This document shows positions 1 through 11,700 of a stretch of 64,000 nt of DNA, in pieces. Within the stretch, counting starts at the first letter, position 1; the number at the start of each line of letters is the position of its first letter. Both the position numbers and the translations under genes were made by a program. Origin of the DNA: CAYLPU01 sp964385635 (GTDB lineage Bacteria > Chloroflexota > Anaerolineae > B4-G1); assembly GCA_964385635.1 (NCBI GenBank), contig CAYLPU010000004.1:1-64000 (forward strand). Direction: 5' to 3'. The notes under the pieces are model-generated. The model was not told the origin of the DNA, searched no databases, and worked only from the letters and a program-made list of their open reading frames with translations.

Positions 1-508
1 TAGTAACTGCTCAGGCTACCTTCCCGAAAGCTAAAAGTTAACTGTCAGATAGACCAAAATCTGCCACATGACCAGAATCTTGACAAAACTCGGCCCGTTG
101 GAGCTTTCGGGAAGGTAAATCTGAGTACCCCCTGAGTAGTAACGCCCGGCCAAGACCAGCAACACTCTAGCGAGAGAGCACCGCGTCAACGGATACAGAC
201 AAATCCAAAAATTCTGCGAATCCTGCTCTTGTACCGCTTATGACGACTCTCACCCTGAGTAGTTGCTCCTGGGGTATCTAATGCTCGGGTAGCAATCCCC
301 TACTCATCGGGAAGGTCATTTCCACTATAAGGTTCTGTCCATTAACAACTTCGCACTCTCGACCACGGTGCAGAATCACTGAAACACTGAAGGAATGAAA
401 CCACTGAAAGAGCCGTCAATTCGCGAGTCGCTTGATTTCCAGCGCCTATCGTCCCTGCTCAACCCCTCAGTGCCCTCACTATCATCAGTGCTTCAGTGCA
501 TCAGCGGT
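1..508. other. Intergenic region with repeated CTGAGTAGT/GGGAAGGT words
   Basis: No convincing gene is visible. The stretch holds repeated short words. ACCTTCCCGAAAGCT at 18-32 is exactly complementary to 102-116. CTGAGTAGT-type words recur near 131 and 254, and GGGAAGGT recurs near 309. A reverse-orientation copy of the decamer GTCAACGGAT lies at 185-194, the only one I noticed in that orientation. A 9-bp GGTCGCT-type tandem near 535-557 runs into the 3' end of the neighbouring kinase gene. It could be the end of a decayed mobile element, but I see no transposase. Confidence 0.5.
18..116. repeat. 15-bp perfect inverted repeat pair
   Basis: The arms are 18-32 and 102-116, 15 bp each with no mismatch, separated by 69 bp. 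The spacer is AT-richer than the surrounding sequence. The structure resembles the terminal inverted repeats of a miniature element, or a large hairpin. No target-site duplication was evident by eye. Confidence 0.6.
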
Positions 509-2146
509 TCAAATTCTCGCCTCTGCCGAATGCCGGTCGCTGGTCGCTGGTCGCACCCTTAAGGTAAAGGAAAAGACACTCCCCCGCCCCACCTCGCTCT
601 CCACTCCCACCCGCCCGCCGAGTTTTTCCACAATGCGCCGCACGATGGACAGCCCCAGCCCGTGCCCTTCCGCGCGAACCTGGTCGAGCCGCGTGAACGG
701 AATGAATAACCGGGCCTGAGCCTCTGGCGTCAGGCCAGCGCCGTTGTCGCGTACCCAAAAACGCACCATACCGTCCGATTGCGCCGTCGCGCCCAACTCC
801 ACGCGCGCCGGCCGCCCGCCATACTTGAGCCCGTTGCTGAGATAGTTGACCCACACCTCTTCGACCCACATACCGTAGCCCAGCGCTACCGGCCAGGTAT
901 CAGGCAAGATGACCTCGGCCTGGCTCTCCTCGATCATACCGGCCAATCGCTGCATCGCCTCGGCCACGATGCTCGCCATGTCCAGCGGCCTCATCTTCAC
1001 TTCCATCTTCCGCACTCCGGCCAGCAGCAACAACCCGTCAATGATGCGGCCCATCTTGTGCCCGTTCCGCACTATCAGGTGCAGGTAGCGGCGCAATTCC
1101 TCGTCTGGTATCTCCGCATAATCCTGTTCCAAAACCCCCGCAAAGCCGACGATACTGGACAGAGGAGCCTTGAGGTCATGGGCCACGGTGTGGGCAAAGG
1201 CGTCCAGTTCCTCATTACGCGCTTGCAGTTGGACGGTACGTTGCCGTAGTGCCTGGAAAAGCCGTGCGCTCGCGATGGCGGCAGCAGCGAGGGGAGCCAA
1301 CACCTCCAGCCACACGAGATCGGCGGGCGAAAACGGCTCCTGCTTCTTGTTAACCACCTCCAGGACGCCAACGGCGATTTCCCTCACGAGAAGCGGTACA
1401 GCGACGAGGTCACGGGTGTGGAACCCGATCTGCTCACCCACCTCGCGGTAGAAGCGGGGGTCGGCATACGCGTCGGGCACAAGGACCGATTGCCTATGTT
1501 GAAACGCCCAACCGACGATGCCCTGTCCGGATTCCATCCGTATCCCCACCAGACGCTCCGTACCGCTCCCGGAAGCCGCCCGGCATGCGAGACTCTCGTC
1601 CTGACCTCGCAGCCAGATGGATGCCCCCTCTGCATCCATCTCGACCATAACGATCTGCATAACACGCTGCAGCACGCTGTCCAGGTTGAGCGTGGATAGG
1701 AGGACCCTCCCTGCCTCGATCAGACGCTCCATCCTCCGCTGCTGGAGACGCTCGGCCAGTCTCCAGCCGAGAAGCGTCTTCACGCGGGCCAGCAACTCAA
1801 CGGTATGAACCGGCTTGGAGAGATAATCGTTCGCTCCCGCCTCTAGCGCCTTCAGCCGGGTGTCGGAATCGTCCTGCACGGTGAGGAAGACAACGGGCAG
1901 GCGTGCGAAGCGCTCGTCGGCTCGCAGGCGGCGCAGGAGCGTCAGGCCGTCAATGCCGGGCATCATCAGGTCAAGCAACAACAAGTCCGGCATAGGGGCC
2001 CTGCGCTCCGCCCCTGCCACGAGGCGATTCCAGCCGCTTATCCCATCGCCGCACGACTCGACCTGGTAACCCTGGGAGGAGAGGATATCTGTCAAGGTCC
2101 TGACGAGGGCAAGGCTGTCGTCAACAATTAGAATTCTAGCGTCCAT
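509..2146 (-). CDS. Hybrid response regulator - GAF - sensor histidine kinase
   Basis: This is a cytoplasmic two-component signalling protein of 545 residues with no membrane segment. Residues 1-125 form a receiver domain with acidic pair D9/D10, phosphoacceptor D59 in LLLLDLMMPG, T89 and K111. Residues about 150-300 look like a GAF sensor domain. A HisKA H-box follows (HTVAHDLKAPL), then a HATPase_c domain with N-box (NYLSNGLKYGG), G1 (DNGAGL) and G2 (GHGLGLSIV). A receiver in front of a kinase is typical of phosphorelay proteins that take input from another kinase. No cognate partner gene is adjacent. The last dozen residues are encoded by a GGTCGCT-type tandem repeat, so the natural C-terminus may have been altered. 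Family assignment is firm; the signal is unknown. Confidence 0.93.
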   Translation of the reverse strand: MDARILIVDDSLALVRTLTDILSSQGYQVESCGDGISGWNRLVAGAERRAPMPDLLLLDLMMPGIDGLTLLRRLRADERFARLPVVFLTVQDDSDTRLKALEAGANDYLSKPVHTVELLARVKTLLGWRLAERLQQRRMERLIEAGRVLLSTLNLDSVLQRVMQIVMVEMDAEGASIWLRGQDESLACRAASGSGTERLVGIRMESGQGIVGWAFQHRQSVLVPDAYADPRFYREVGEQIGFHTRDLVAVPLLVREIAVGVLEVVNKKQEPFSPADLVWLEVLAPLAAAAIASARLFQALRQRTVQLQARNEELDAFAHTVAHDLKAPLSSIVGFAGVLEQDYAEIPDEELRRYLHLIVRNGHKMGRIIDGLLLLAGVRKMEVKMRPLDMASIVAEAMQRLAGMIEESQAEVILPDTWPVALGYGMWVEEVWVNYLSNGLKYGGRPARVELGATAQSDGMVRFWVRDNGAGLTPEAQARLFIPFTRLDQVRAEGHGLGLSIVRRIVEKLGGRVGVESEVGRGSVFSFTLRVRPATSDRHSAEARI

Positions 2147-2793
2147 TACTTCTTCCTGGGAAGACTCCTGACGTTATTATATCGCCTCCGCCCCAAAACA
2201 ACAACTCCACTGCCCGCGGGGATTTCGAATATCAAGCAGCGCCTTGCATGCGCCGTCCCCGAGACGGGGACTTTGAGCATAACCCACCCACCACCGGGTG
2301 CTCACGGCGGTACGCGCCGCCCTGGAAGAGGCGGCGAATGATGCCTCCATTCTATCAGAAAACAGGGAACAGCACAATGGGAGAGGGGTACCACAGGGGC
2401 AGCGGTGGGGAACGCGATTCTAGGATGTTTCTACCGTTTGGTATACCCGTTTGTTACCTTCACCTTGTACAATGACAACATCGGCCATGCGGGTCGGTAT
2501 GTTTACTATTGTCAACGGAGATCTCATTCATGGACTATGTATGCGATACTCGCTCGACATCCCCAACTCACCCGTTGGCGGGTGACTACATCGCTTGGCC
2601 AAATCGGCGGGCGTTTCCTGGCGTGTTCACGCGCCGGTGATACGCCCGTTTTGCGTCGTGGGTAAGCGGCCCTGGAAGGAGGAGTTCGATGGACAAGAGA
2701 TCACGCACTAAAGGAGAGCACGCCCTCCCGGTTCGTGAAAGAAGACTTTTTGCCCAGATCATGTCATGCTTCAGCAAGCAAGGAGGAAAGGTG
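2147..2793. other. Intergenic region and leader of the giant secreted protein
   Basis: No gene is supported here. Before the giant gene there are two hairpin-forming segments: CACCCG/CGGGTG at 2569-2584, and a longer one with arms 2608-2614 and 2642-2648 enclosing a smaller inner stem. A first Shine-Dalgarno (AAGGAGGAG, 2676-2684) precedes an ATG at 2689. A second (AGGAGG, 2781-2786) precedes the ATG at 2794. The 35-codon stretch between the two starts could be an N-terminal extension or a leader. I could not match the hairpins to a known riboswitch consensus. Confidence 0.4.
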
Positions 2794-5700
2794 ATGAAAA
2801 AGGGAAAAACTCTGGCCTGGAAACTGTTATTTTCACTGATGATTTTGTCCGTGCTCATGCCAGTCGGCTTGTTTGTGGGACCGGTGCGCGTGGCCCGGGC
2901 CGACACCACAACGACGCTCTATTCTACAAATATGGATTCGTATATCCGCCAGGATAGTGCTGGCTCAAACTATGGCGATGATGACCGCATGTACGTCCGT
3001 TCCTACCGAAGTTGTTTTTTATGGTGGTGTACAAACTATAATAGACGTTCCTTTGTCCGGTTCAATGTTTCCATCCCCTCAAACGCTACCATCATCTCCG
3101 CTCGACTGCGCCTGTATATGGATGAGAGTCCAGGCAACCGCACCTATCAAGCATTTAGAGTCACACAGAACTGGTCCGAGGGCAGCATCCGCTGGAACAA
3201 CCAACCCAACCCGGCCGGCGCAGCCACAGCCTCGATCAACACCGGCACCAGCACGGGCTGGAAAGAATGGGATGTCACCAGTGATGTTCAGAACTGGTAC
3301 AACAACCCAGGTGGTTTTCCTCTTTATGGTTGGATGATCCGCGATGCATCAGAAAATAGCAGATCGAGCCGCCAGAGCCGTTTCCGCGCTAGCGAGTACA
3401 CCGGCACGAGCAATGATCCGCGCCTGATCATCGTTTACAACCGCCCCCCGAATACTCCTTCGTTGGCCTCGCCAGACGATGGTGCTTACACCAACAATAA
3501 CCCACCTCCCATCCTCCAGTGGACTGCCGCCACCCCCTCCGATCCTGATGGCGACCCCACGACTTACGAGGTTCGGATTGATGGTACTGACGGTACCTGG
3601 AACAACGTTGGTACGTCGACCAGCTACACTGCTAGCGGGTTAGGGGATGGTCCCCATACTTGGGAGGTGCGAGCCTGCGACGACCGGATCTGCGGCGACT
3701 CCACCGGCACTCGGGACCTAATTGTGGATCTCGACACCCCGGCTGTTCCTGGCCACCTCTACGAGGGTACCCCTGACCAGGACTATTACCCCAGCACCGA
3801 CTATGACCTGGACATCGACTGGCCGAGCGTGAGTGATACCGGGTCTGGTATCAACTACGAACTGGAGCGGTGTGTCAACGGCGGGACGAGCGGCTCTTGC
3901 ACCGATCCCGGCGACTGGACCAACGTCTACAGCGGCGATAACACCAATTATAACGACGTAGACTTCTCTTCCTTCTTTAGCGACGACGATTTCATCGAAT
4001 ACCGGGTGCGCGCCGTCACTGGGGCGGGCAACCCCAGTGGCTGGCAGCCTTCCGACGGCGTGCTCATTGATGCCGAAAGCCCCGCCCAGGTCGGCGGCGT
4101 GGGTGAAGGTGTCGTGGTCGGCACCGATGAAGATTGGAACCGGCTCAATGACTACTACGTCTACTGGAACACCGTCCTGGATACCGGTTCCGGCATCTCC
4201 TACGAAGTGCAGCGCAGCGTCAACGGTGGTTCGCCAACGGACGTTGATACTACTGTGCCTCCTGGAGTGACCTGCGAGCCCCATTCCGGTCGCTGCTGGG
4301 TTGGCGACCCCGTAAGTCACCCGAATACGAGCTTTATCACCTATATGGTACGGGCGGTCAACGGCGTGGGCAACACCGGCTCCTGGTCCGCCTCCTCAGA
4401 CGGCATCACCATTGACTCGTCCGAACCCGAATCCAGCGTCGCCACTGGCATCGGTGGCATCCCGTACACTCCACCCGCGGGCGCCAATCCCTGGCCCGGC
4501 TATATCAATGGCTACGCCAGTGATCCCGGCGGCTCCGGCGTGGCCCAGGTCCACGTCCGCATCCAGGATGATGAAACTGGCCAGTACTGGAGCGGTAGCG
4601 ACTGGAATGGCACGGCAACCTCGTGGGTGAGGACTACAACAACCTCCTGGGTCTATGGCTTTGCAGAGCCCAACCTGACCGACGGCCACACCTATCTCGT
4701 AGAGTCGCGCGCCAGCGACGTGGCCGGCAACATCGAGAGCTCCTACGGCAGCGGCAGCTTTATGTACGCCGCTACTGCGCCGGAAGCGCCGGTCGTTACC
4801 TCTACGACCCACCTCGATCCGGACACCTGGTATAACAACGACCGACCCTCCTTTCAGTGGAGCGAGCCCGACAGCTTTTTCGACCTGGGTGGCTATAGCT
4901 TCCTCCTCGATACGTATCCGTACAACATCCCGGACACAGTCATAGAGACCAACGCCACCACCTACGACTATGCCGCCAGGCCTGACGGCGAATGGTACTT
5001 TCATGTGCGGGCGGTGGACGTCATCGGACAGGGGGGGGCGACCGGCCACGTGCGGGTGCGGATTGATACCACCACCCCACAGGCCCCCGCCGAGGTGACC
5101 GAGGGTAGCCCCGACGTGGAGTGGGACGCGGACGGCGACATCATCGTCCATTGGAGCGGCGTGCCCGACACCGGCTCCGGCATCGAATACGAAGTGGAGC
5201 GCTGTGTCAACGGCGGCGCTTGCTCCGACCCCGGCGACTGGACCTCCGTGGATACCGGCCTCGCCGGCACCAGCTACCACGATAACCCCGGCGGCTATAC
5301 CGACGAGGACACCGTGCGCTACCGCGTGCGCGCCACCAATCACACCTACCTCGTCGCCCTGTCCGGGGGCTGGACCGACTCCGATGGCATGACGATTGAC
5401 AGCATCCCGCCTGAGCAACCCGGCGGGGTCTTTGAGGACGCCAGCAACGAACCGGACCGCGACTATCACAGCGTGGCCAATGGCTCGGTCATTGTCCATT
5501 GGGACACCGTGGCCGACACCGGCTCCGGCATCACCTACCGCCTGGAGAAACAGATCAACACCGGTGGCTGGGACCTCGTCGCCGAGGGCCTCACCGTCAA
5601 CTCGTGCCCCGATTCCGGCTCCTATAGCGACGGCGACGAGATCGTCTACCGCGTCACCGGCGTCAACGGCGTGGGCCGCGAGAGTGCCCCGCGCGAATCT

Positions 5701-8700
5701 GACGGCTTTATGATTGACACCGACATGCCCACCTGGCCCGAGTGGGTGCGCGAGGGCGATCCCGTTCTCGATTGGGATTACGACGATGATGGTGCGTTCA
5801 CCGTCTACTGGGACGACGTGCTCGACACCGGCTCCGGCATCACCTACCGCCTGCAAAAGAGCATAAACGACGGCGGATGGCAACTGGTAGTGCCGGAAAA
5901 CATTGATGGCACAAGCCAAGATGACACCAATTCTGGCATCAGCGACGGCGCATCCATCCGCTACCGCGTCACCCCGGTCAACGGCGCGGGCACTGAAGGC
6001 CCTTATCGCCTATCCGACGGCATCATCATAGACCTGGATACGCCCCAGTCCCCGGCCTGGATTTACGAGAACGACCCCGATGTGGACTTTGACACCGACG
6101 GCGCGGTCTGGGTCAACTGGGCCGCCGTGCCTGACAGTGGCTCCGGCATCACCTATGAGCTGCAAAAGCAGGTCACGCCTCCTGGTGGGTGGACTACTGT
6201 TGATCCTGCACTGGCGGTCACCAGCTACAACGACACCGCCACCTACCCCGACGAGACCTTTATCGAATATCGAGTCATCGCCCACAACAGCGTGGGACGC
6301 TCCAGCGCGGCCAGGGCCTCCGACGGCGTGCGCGTGGACACCGGCACTCCCGGCAGGCCCAGCGGTGTGGGCGAAGGAGACGTCGTCGGCAGCGACGATG
6401 ACTTTGACCGGGACAACACCTTCTTTGTCTATTGGACGGGCGTCTCGCCCACGGCCAACGGCGACCAGATCTATTACACTATCGAGCGCAACGTCAACGG
6501 CAGCGGCTGGACGTTAGCCGTGACCGGCCTGACCGCCACCTCCTGGGACGACCCCCAGGCCTACTCCAACGGTGACCAGATCGCCTATCACGTCATCGCC
6601 ATTAACGGGGCCGGCACATCTGGGTCAGCATCGGTCGAGTCCGACGGCATCACGATTGACACCGGCCGGCCCAACTCGGAGATACAGACCTCCGGCTATT
6701 ACAACGCCGTCTCCTGGCCCGACGAGGTTGAGGGCACTGCCTCTGACGACTATTCCGAGGTAGCGTTGGTCGAGATAACGATCTATGACAGCCGCGATGA
6801 TCTGTGGTGGAACGGCACCGCCTGGCAGGGGAGTGAGATCTGGTTGACGGCCAGCGGCACCACCAACTGGACCTACCCCCTGGCCGATAGCAACCTGACC
6901 GACGATCACGCCTACAACCTCTCCTCACGGGCCACGGACAACGCCGGTAACGTCGAAACCAGCCTCGGTACCAGCAGCTTTATCTTTGCCGATAGCGGCC
7001 CCGAAGCGCCGGTCGTCTCCTCCCCTACTACACATCCCGACGAGGACACCTGGTACAACAACAACGCCCCGGCCTTCACCTGGACCACGCCCGGCGGCCC
7101 GGCGCCCATCGTCGGCTACTCCTACGTGCTGGACCAGAACCCCGGCACCACCCCTGACGCCGTGGTGGATACCACCGGCAACACGCGCAGCTACACCGGT
7201 GTCGCCGACGGCACGTGGTACTTTCACGTGCGGGCGCTGGACAACGCCGGCACCTGGGGCCCGGCCGGCCACTACCGCATCAACGTAGACACCATCAACC
7301 CGCCCGCGCCCGATGAGGTCACCGACGAGAGCCCGGACGTAGACTATGACTTTGATGGCAGCATCACCGTCTACTGGACGGCCGTGCCCGACACCGGCTC
7401 CGGCATCTCCTATATCGTCGAGCGGCAGATTGGCGCCGCGGCGTGGACCGTCCTCAGCGACACGGTGCAGAGCACCTGGTATCTGGACCCCGACACCGGC
7501 TATGTGGACGGCACTTTCATCCGCTATCGCGTCTCGGCGCGCAACGGCGTTAACCTCACCGGCCCGACTACCAATTCCGACGGCTTTACCGTGGACAGCG
7601 ACGCCCCCGGCACGCCGGCCTGGGTCACCGAGAACCAACCCGATCCGAACGACGAGGACTATGACCCCGATGGCTCGGTGCGCGTCTACTGGGCTGCCTC
7701 CAATGACACCGGCTCCGGCCTCTCCTACCGGCTGGAACGCCAGGTGACCGTCGGCGGCATCCCCGGCGGTTGGCTTGAGATTGCCAGTGGGCTCACGGGC
7801 ACCTCCTACGACGACCCGCTGACCCACGGTGATGACCATTTTGTCGAGTACCGCGTCACCGCAGTCAACGGCGTGGGCAGCTTTAACCCGCCAGCGACCT
7901 CCGACGGCATCCTCATTGACACCGACACCCCCGCCGCGCCGGCCGAGGTCACCGAGGACAGCCCCGATATTGACTGGAGCGTTGACGGCAGCGTCACCGT
8001 TTTCTGGAGCGGCGTGAGCGGCACCGGCACCGGCATCACCTATGAATTGTGGAAGCAGGTCAACACCGGCGCGTGGAACGAGGTGGTCAGCGGCCTGCCC
8101 AGCAGCACCACCAACCACCCCGACAGCGGGAGCTACAACGACGGTGATACCGTTCGCTACCGCGTGCGCGCCACCAACGGCGTGGGCACTCGTGGCGGCT
8201 GGCGCGAGTCGGACGGCATGACCATTGATAGCAGTACCCCGGCGGCCCCGGGCTGGGTGCGCGAGGAGAACCCCGACGTTGACTACGACGCCAACGGCGC
8301 ACTGACCGTCTACTGGGCCGCCGTGGCCGACACCGGCTCCGGCATCGCGTACAACCTGGAGCGCTGTGTGGATGGCGGCTTGACCGGCGCTTGTACCAGC
8401 AGTTGGGACTCTGTGGCTATGGGCATCGCCAACACCTACTACTACGCCGGCCAGACCTGGCCCGATGGCACGACGATACGGTATCGCGTCACAGCCGTCA
8501 ACGGCGTCGGCACTCCCGGCAACCCCGCTCCCTCCGATACCTCCGACGGCGTCACCGTGGATGACCAGGACCCCGACCCACTCACCGGCGTCGGTGAGGG
8601 GGACGTAATCGGCACTGATGACGTCTTTGACCAGGACAACGCCTTCTATGTTTTCTGGGACGCCGTGACCAATACCGGCTCCGGCATCACCTATGACATC

Positions 8701-11700
8701 CGAAGGAGCCTGAACTGGAGCAACTGGGCCCTGGTCGCCAGCGAAGTCTCGACTACCTCCTGGGAGAACCTCATGCCCTACTCCAACGGCGACTTTGTGC
8801 GGTACCAGGTGCGCGCCGTCAGCGGCGTGGGATTGCCAGGTGGTTGGTCGCCTGCCTCCAGCGGCATCACGCTGGACTTTGCCCTGCCCGACTCAGCGGT
8901 AACCACCAGCGGCTTCTATAACCTGTTCAACTGGCCTGACTTCATCTACGGCACGGCCAACGACAGCCCGTCCGACGTGGCCTTTGTGGACATCAGCATC
9001 CAACGGCAGTTCGATAGCCAGTACTGGAACGGCACTGACTGGCAGGCCGGCGAGGCCTGGGTGCGGGCCACCGGCACCATCAACTGGCAGTACGCCTTTA
9101 CGCCCGACGACGGCGAGACCTACGACATCCGCTCCCGTGCCACCGACAACGCCGGCAACGTCGAGGTCACCTTCGGCGTGGGCAGCTTTACCTACTCAGA
9201 GGGTGGTCCGGATGCCCCTGTGATCTCGTCGCCCACACATCCGGATGAAGCGACCTGGCACAATAACAACGATCCCACTCTCAACTGGACGACACCGTCC
9301 AGCGGTGCGGGCATTCGGGGTTACTCCTACCTGCTAAACCACAGCGCCACCACCGTGCCCGATGGCATCATTGAGACCTACGAGAACACCGTTAGCCTCA
9401 CCGACCTGGACGACGGCACCTGGCACTTTCACGTCCGTGCCCAGGACAACGCCAACAACTGGGGCGACGCCGATCACTTCCAGGTGAACATTGATACCAC
9501 CGCCCCCGCCGCGCCGGACGAGATCACCGAAGAGAGCCCCGACGTGGACTGGGACCCCGACGGCGACGTCACCGTATACTGGAGCGCGGTGAGCGACACC
9601 GTCAGCGACATCACCTATCGCCTGGAACGCAACCTCAACGGCGTCGGCGGCTGGGAACTGGTCGCCGAAGGGCTGGCCGTCACCGAGTATGCCGACGCCG
9701 GCTATGCCAACGGCGATAATGTCCTCTACCGCGTGCAGTCCTCCGACGAGGTTGGCCTGACGAGCGGGTGGACCGAGTCGGACGGCGTGACCTTTGATCT
9801 GACCACGCCGCCAGCACCGGCCAACGTTGGCGAAGGCGACGTTGCCGGAACCGACGATGACTGGGATCAAGATAACAACTTCTTCGTCTTCTGGGACGCC
9901 GTGACCGGCGCGCCCTCTGGCATCACCTATAGCATTGAGCGCAGCCGCAACGGCGGCGCCTGGGAAGAGATGGTCACTGGTCTGATAGTGACTCAGTGGG
10001 AGGATCCTACGTCCTACTCCAGTGGCGAGAACGTCGCCTACCAGGTGACCGCCCACACCGGCGCGGGTCGCAGCAGCACCGCCTCAGATCCCTCCGATGG
10101 CCTGACGCTGGACTTTGTGCGGCCTGACTCGGTCGTCGAGACCAACGGCTACTACAATAACTTCACCTGGCCGGGCCACATCCAGGGCACCGCCAGCGAC
10201 AGCCTGTCCGACGTGGACTTTGTGGAGATCAGCATCCAGCGATCCGGCGGCATGTACTGGAATGACACTGGCTGGCAGACCGGCGAGGCCTGGCTGGAGA
10301 CCATAGGCGCGTCCAACTGGCAGTACGACTTTGCTCCCGAAGACGGTGAGACCTACACCGTGCGGTCGCGAGCCACGGACAACGCCGGCAACGAAGAAAC
10401 GACGCTGGGCACCAGCACCTTCAACTACGCCTCCACCGGGCCAGGCGCGCCGGAGGTCTCATCGCCCACCCACACGGACGAGGGCACCTGGTACAACGAC
10501 AGCAATCCCACCTTCGAGTGGACCGCGCCGCCCAGTGGATCAGGCATCTCGGGCTACTCTTACGTGCTGGATCAGGCACCCGACACCGAGCCGGACCTCT
10601 CTGCCGACACCAGCGGCAACAGCCGCCACTACACCAACGTGGCCGATGGTACCTGGTACTTCCACGTGCGGGCGCTGGACAACGCCGGTAACTGGGGGTC
10701 GCCCGATCACTTCCAGGTGAACATTGACACCACCAACCCGCCCGCGCCCGACGAGGTCACCGAAGAGAGCCCCGACGTGGACTGGGACGCCGACGGCGAT
10801 ATCACCGTATACTGGAGCGAGGTCAGCGACACCTCGGACGTGACCTACATCCTGGAACGTAGCACCAACGGCGGCGGGACGTGGGAAGAGGTGGCGACGG
10901 GGCTCACGACCGCTTCCTACCTCGATCCGGTCACGCACGGCGACAATGTCAGGGTCCTCTACCACGTACGTGCGGTGGACGCAGTGAACCTGACCGGGCC
11001 GTGGACACAGTCCAATGGCGTGACGATAGACAGCGAGACACCCGCACAGCCCGCTGGCCTGGGCGAGGGCGACATCGTCGGCACCGACGACGCCTGGGAT
11101 GAGGACAATACCTTTTACGTCTTTTGGGATGAGGTCGCCAACACCGGCTCTGGCATCCGTTACACCATCGAGCGCAGCGTGGACGGCGGCGCGTGGGAGG
11201 TGGTTCAGGCCGACTATGTCCAGACCTTCCTGGAAGACCCACATGTGTTTGCTGATGGCGAGATTGTCCGATACCAGGTCACCGCGGTCAACGGCGTGGA
11301 CACCGTGGGGCCGGTCTCGGCGGTCTCAAGCGGGATCACACTGGACTTCACCGCGCCCGATTCGGCCATAGAGACCGTCGGCACCTACGGCCCGGTGAGC
11401 TGGCCCGGCCACGTCGCCGGCACGGCTGACGATACCACCTCGGGCGTGAGCAGCGTCCACATCACTCTCCAGCGAGTCTCCGATGGCTATTACTGGAACG
11501 GTGGTGCCTGGGTAGCCACTCTGCAGTGGCTGGTCACCAGCGGAACCACTGCTTGGACCTACGACTTTGCGCCCGAAGACGGCGAACACTACAGCGCGCA
11601 GTCCCGCGCTACCGATGCCGCCAGGAACGTCGAGATCAGTTATGGCGTGAGCACCTTCGACTATACCACCAGCGAACCAGATTCGGCGATCAATACCAGC

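Noticed and set aside
2569..2648. Cyclic-di-GMP (GEMM) riboswitch upstream of the giant gene
   Set aside because: Hairpins are present, but the conserved GEMM core and tetraloop-receptor sequences are not recognisable.
4396..5919. 507-codon minus-strand frame opposite the giant repeat protein
   Set aside because: Its repetitive GDAGAGV pattern is just the complement of the FN3 repeats; no start site or family match.
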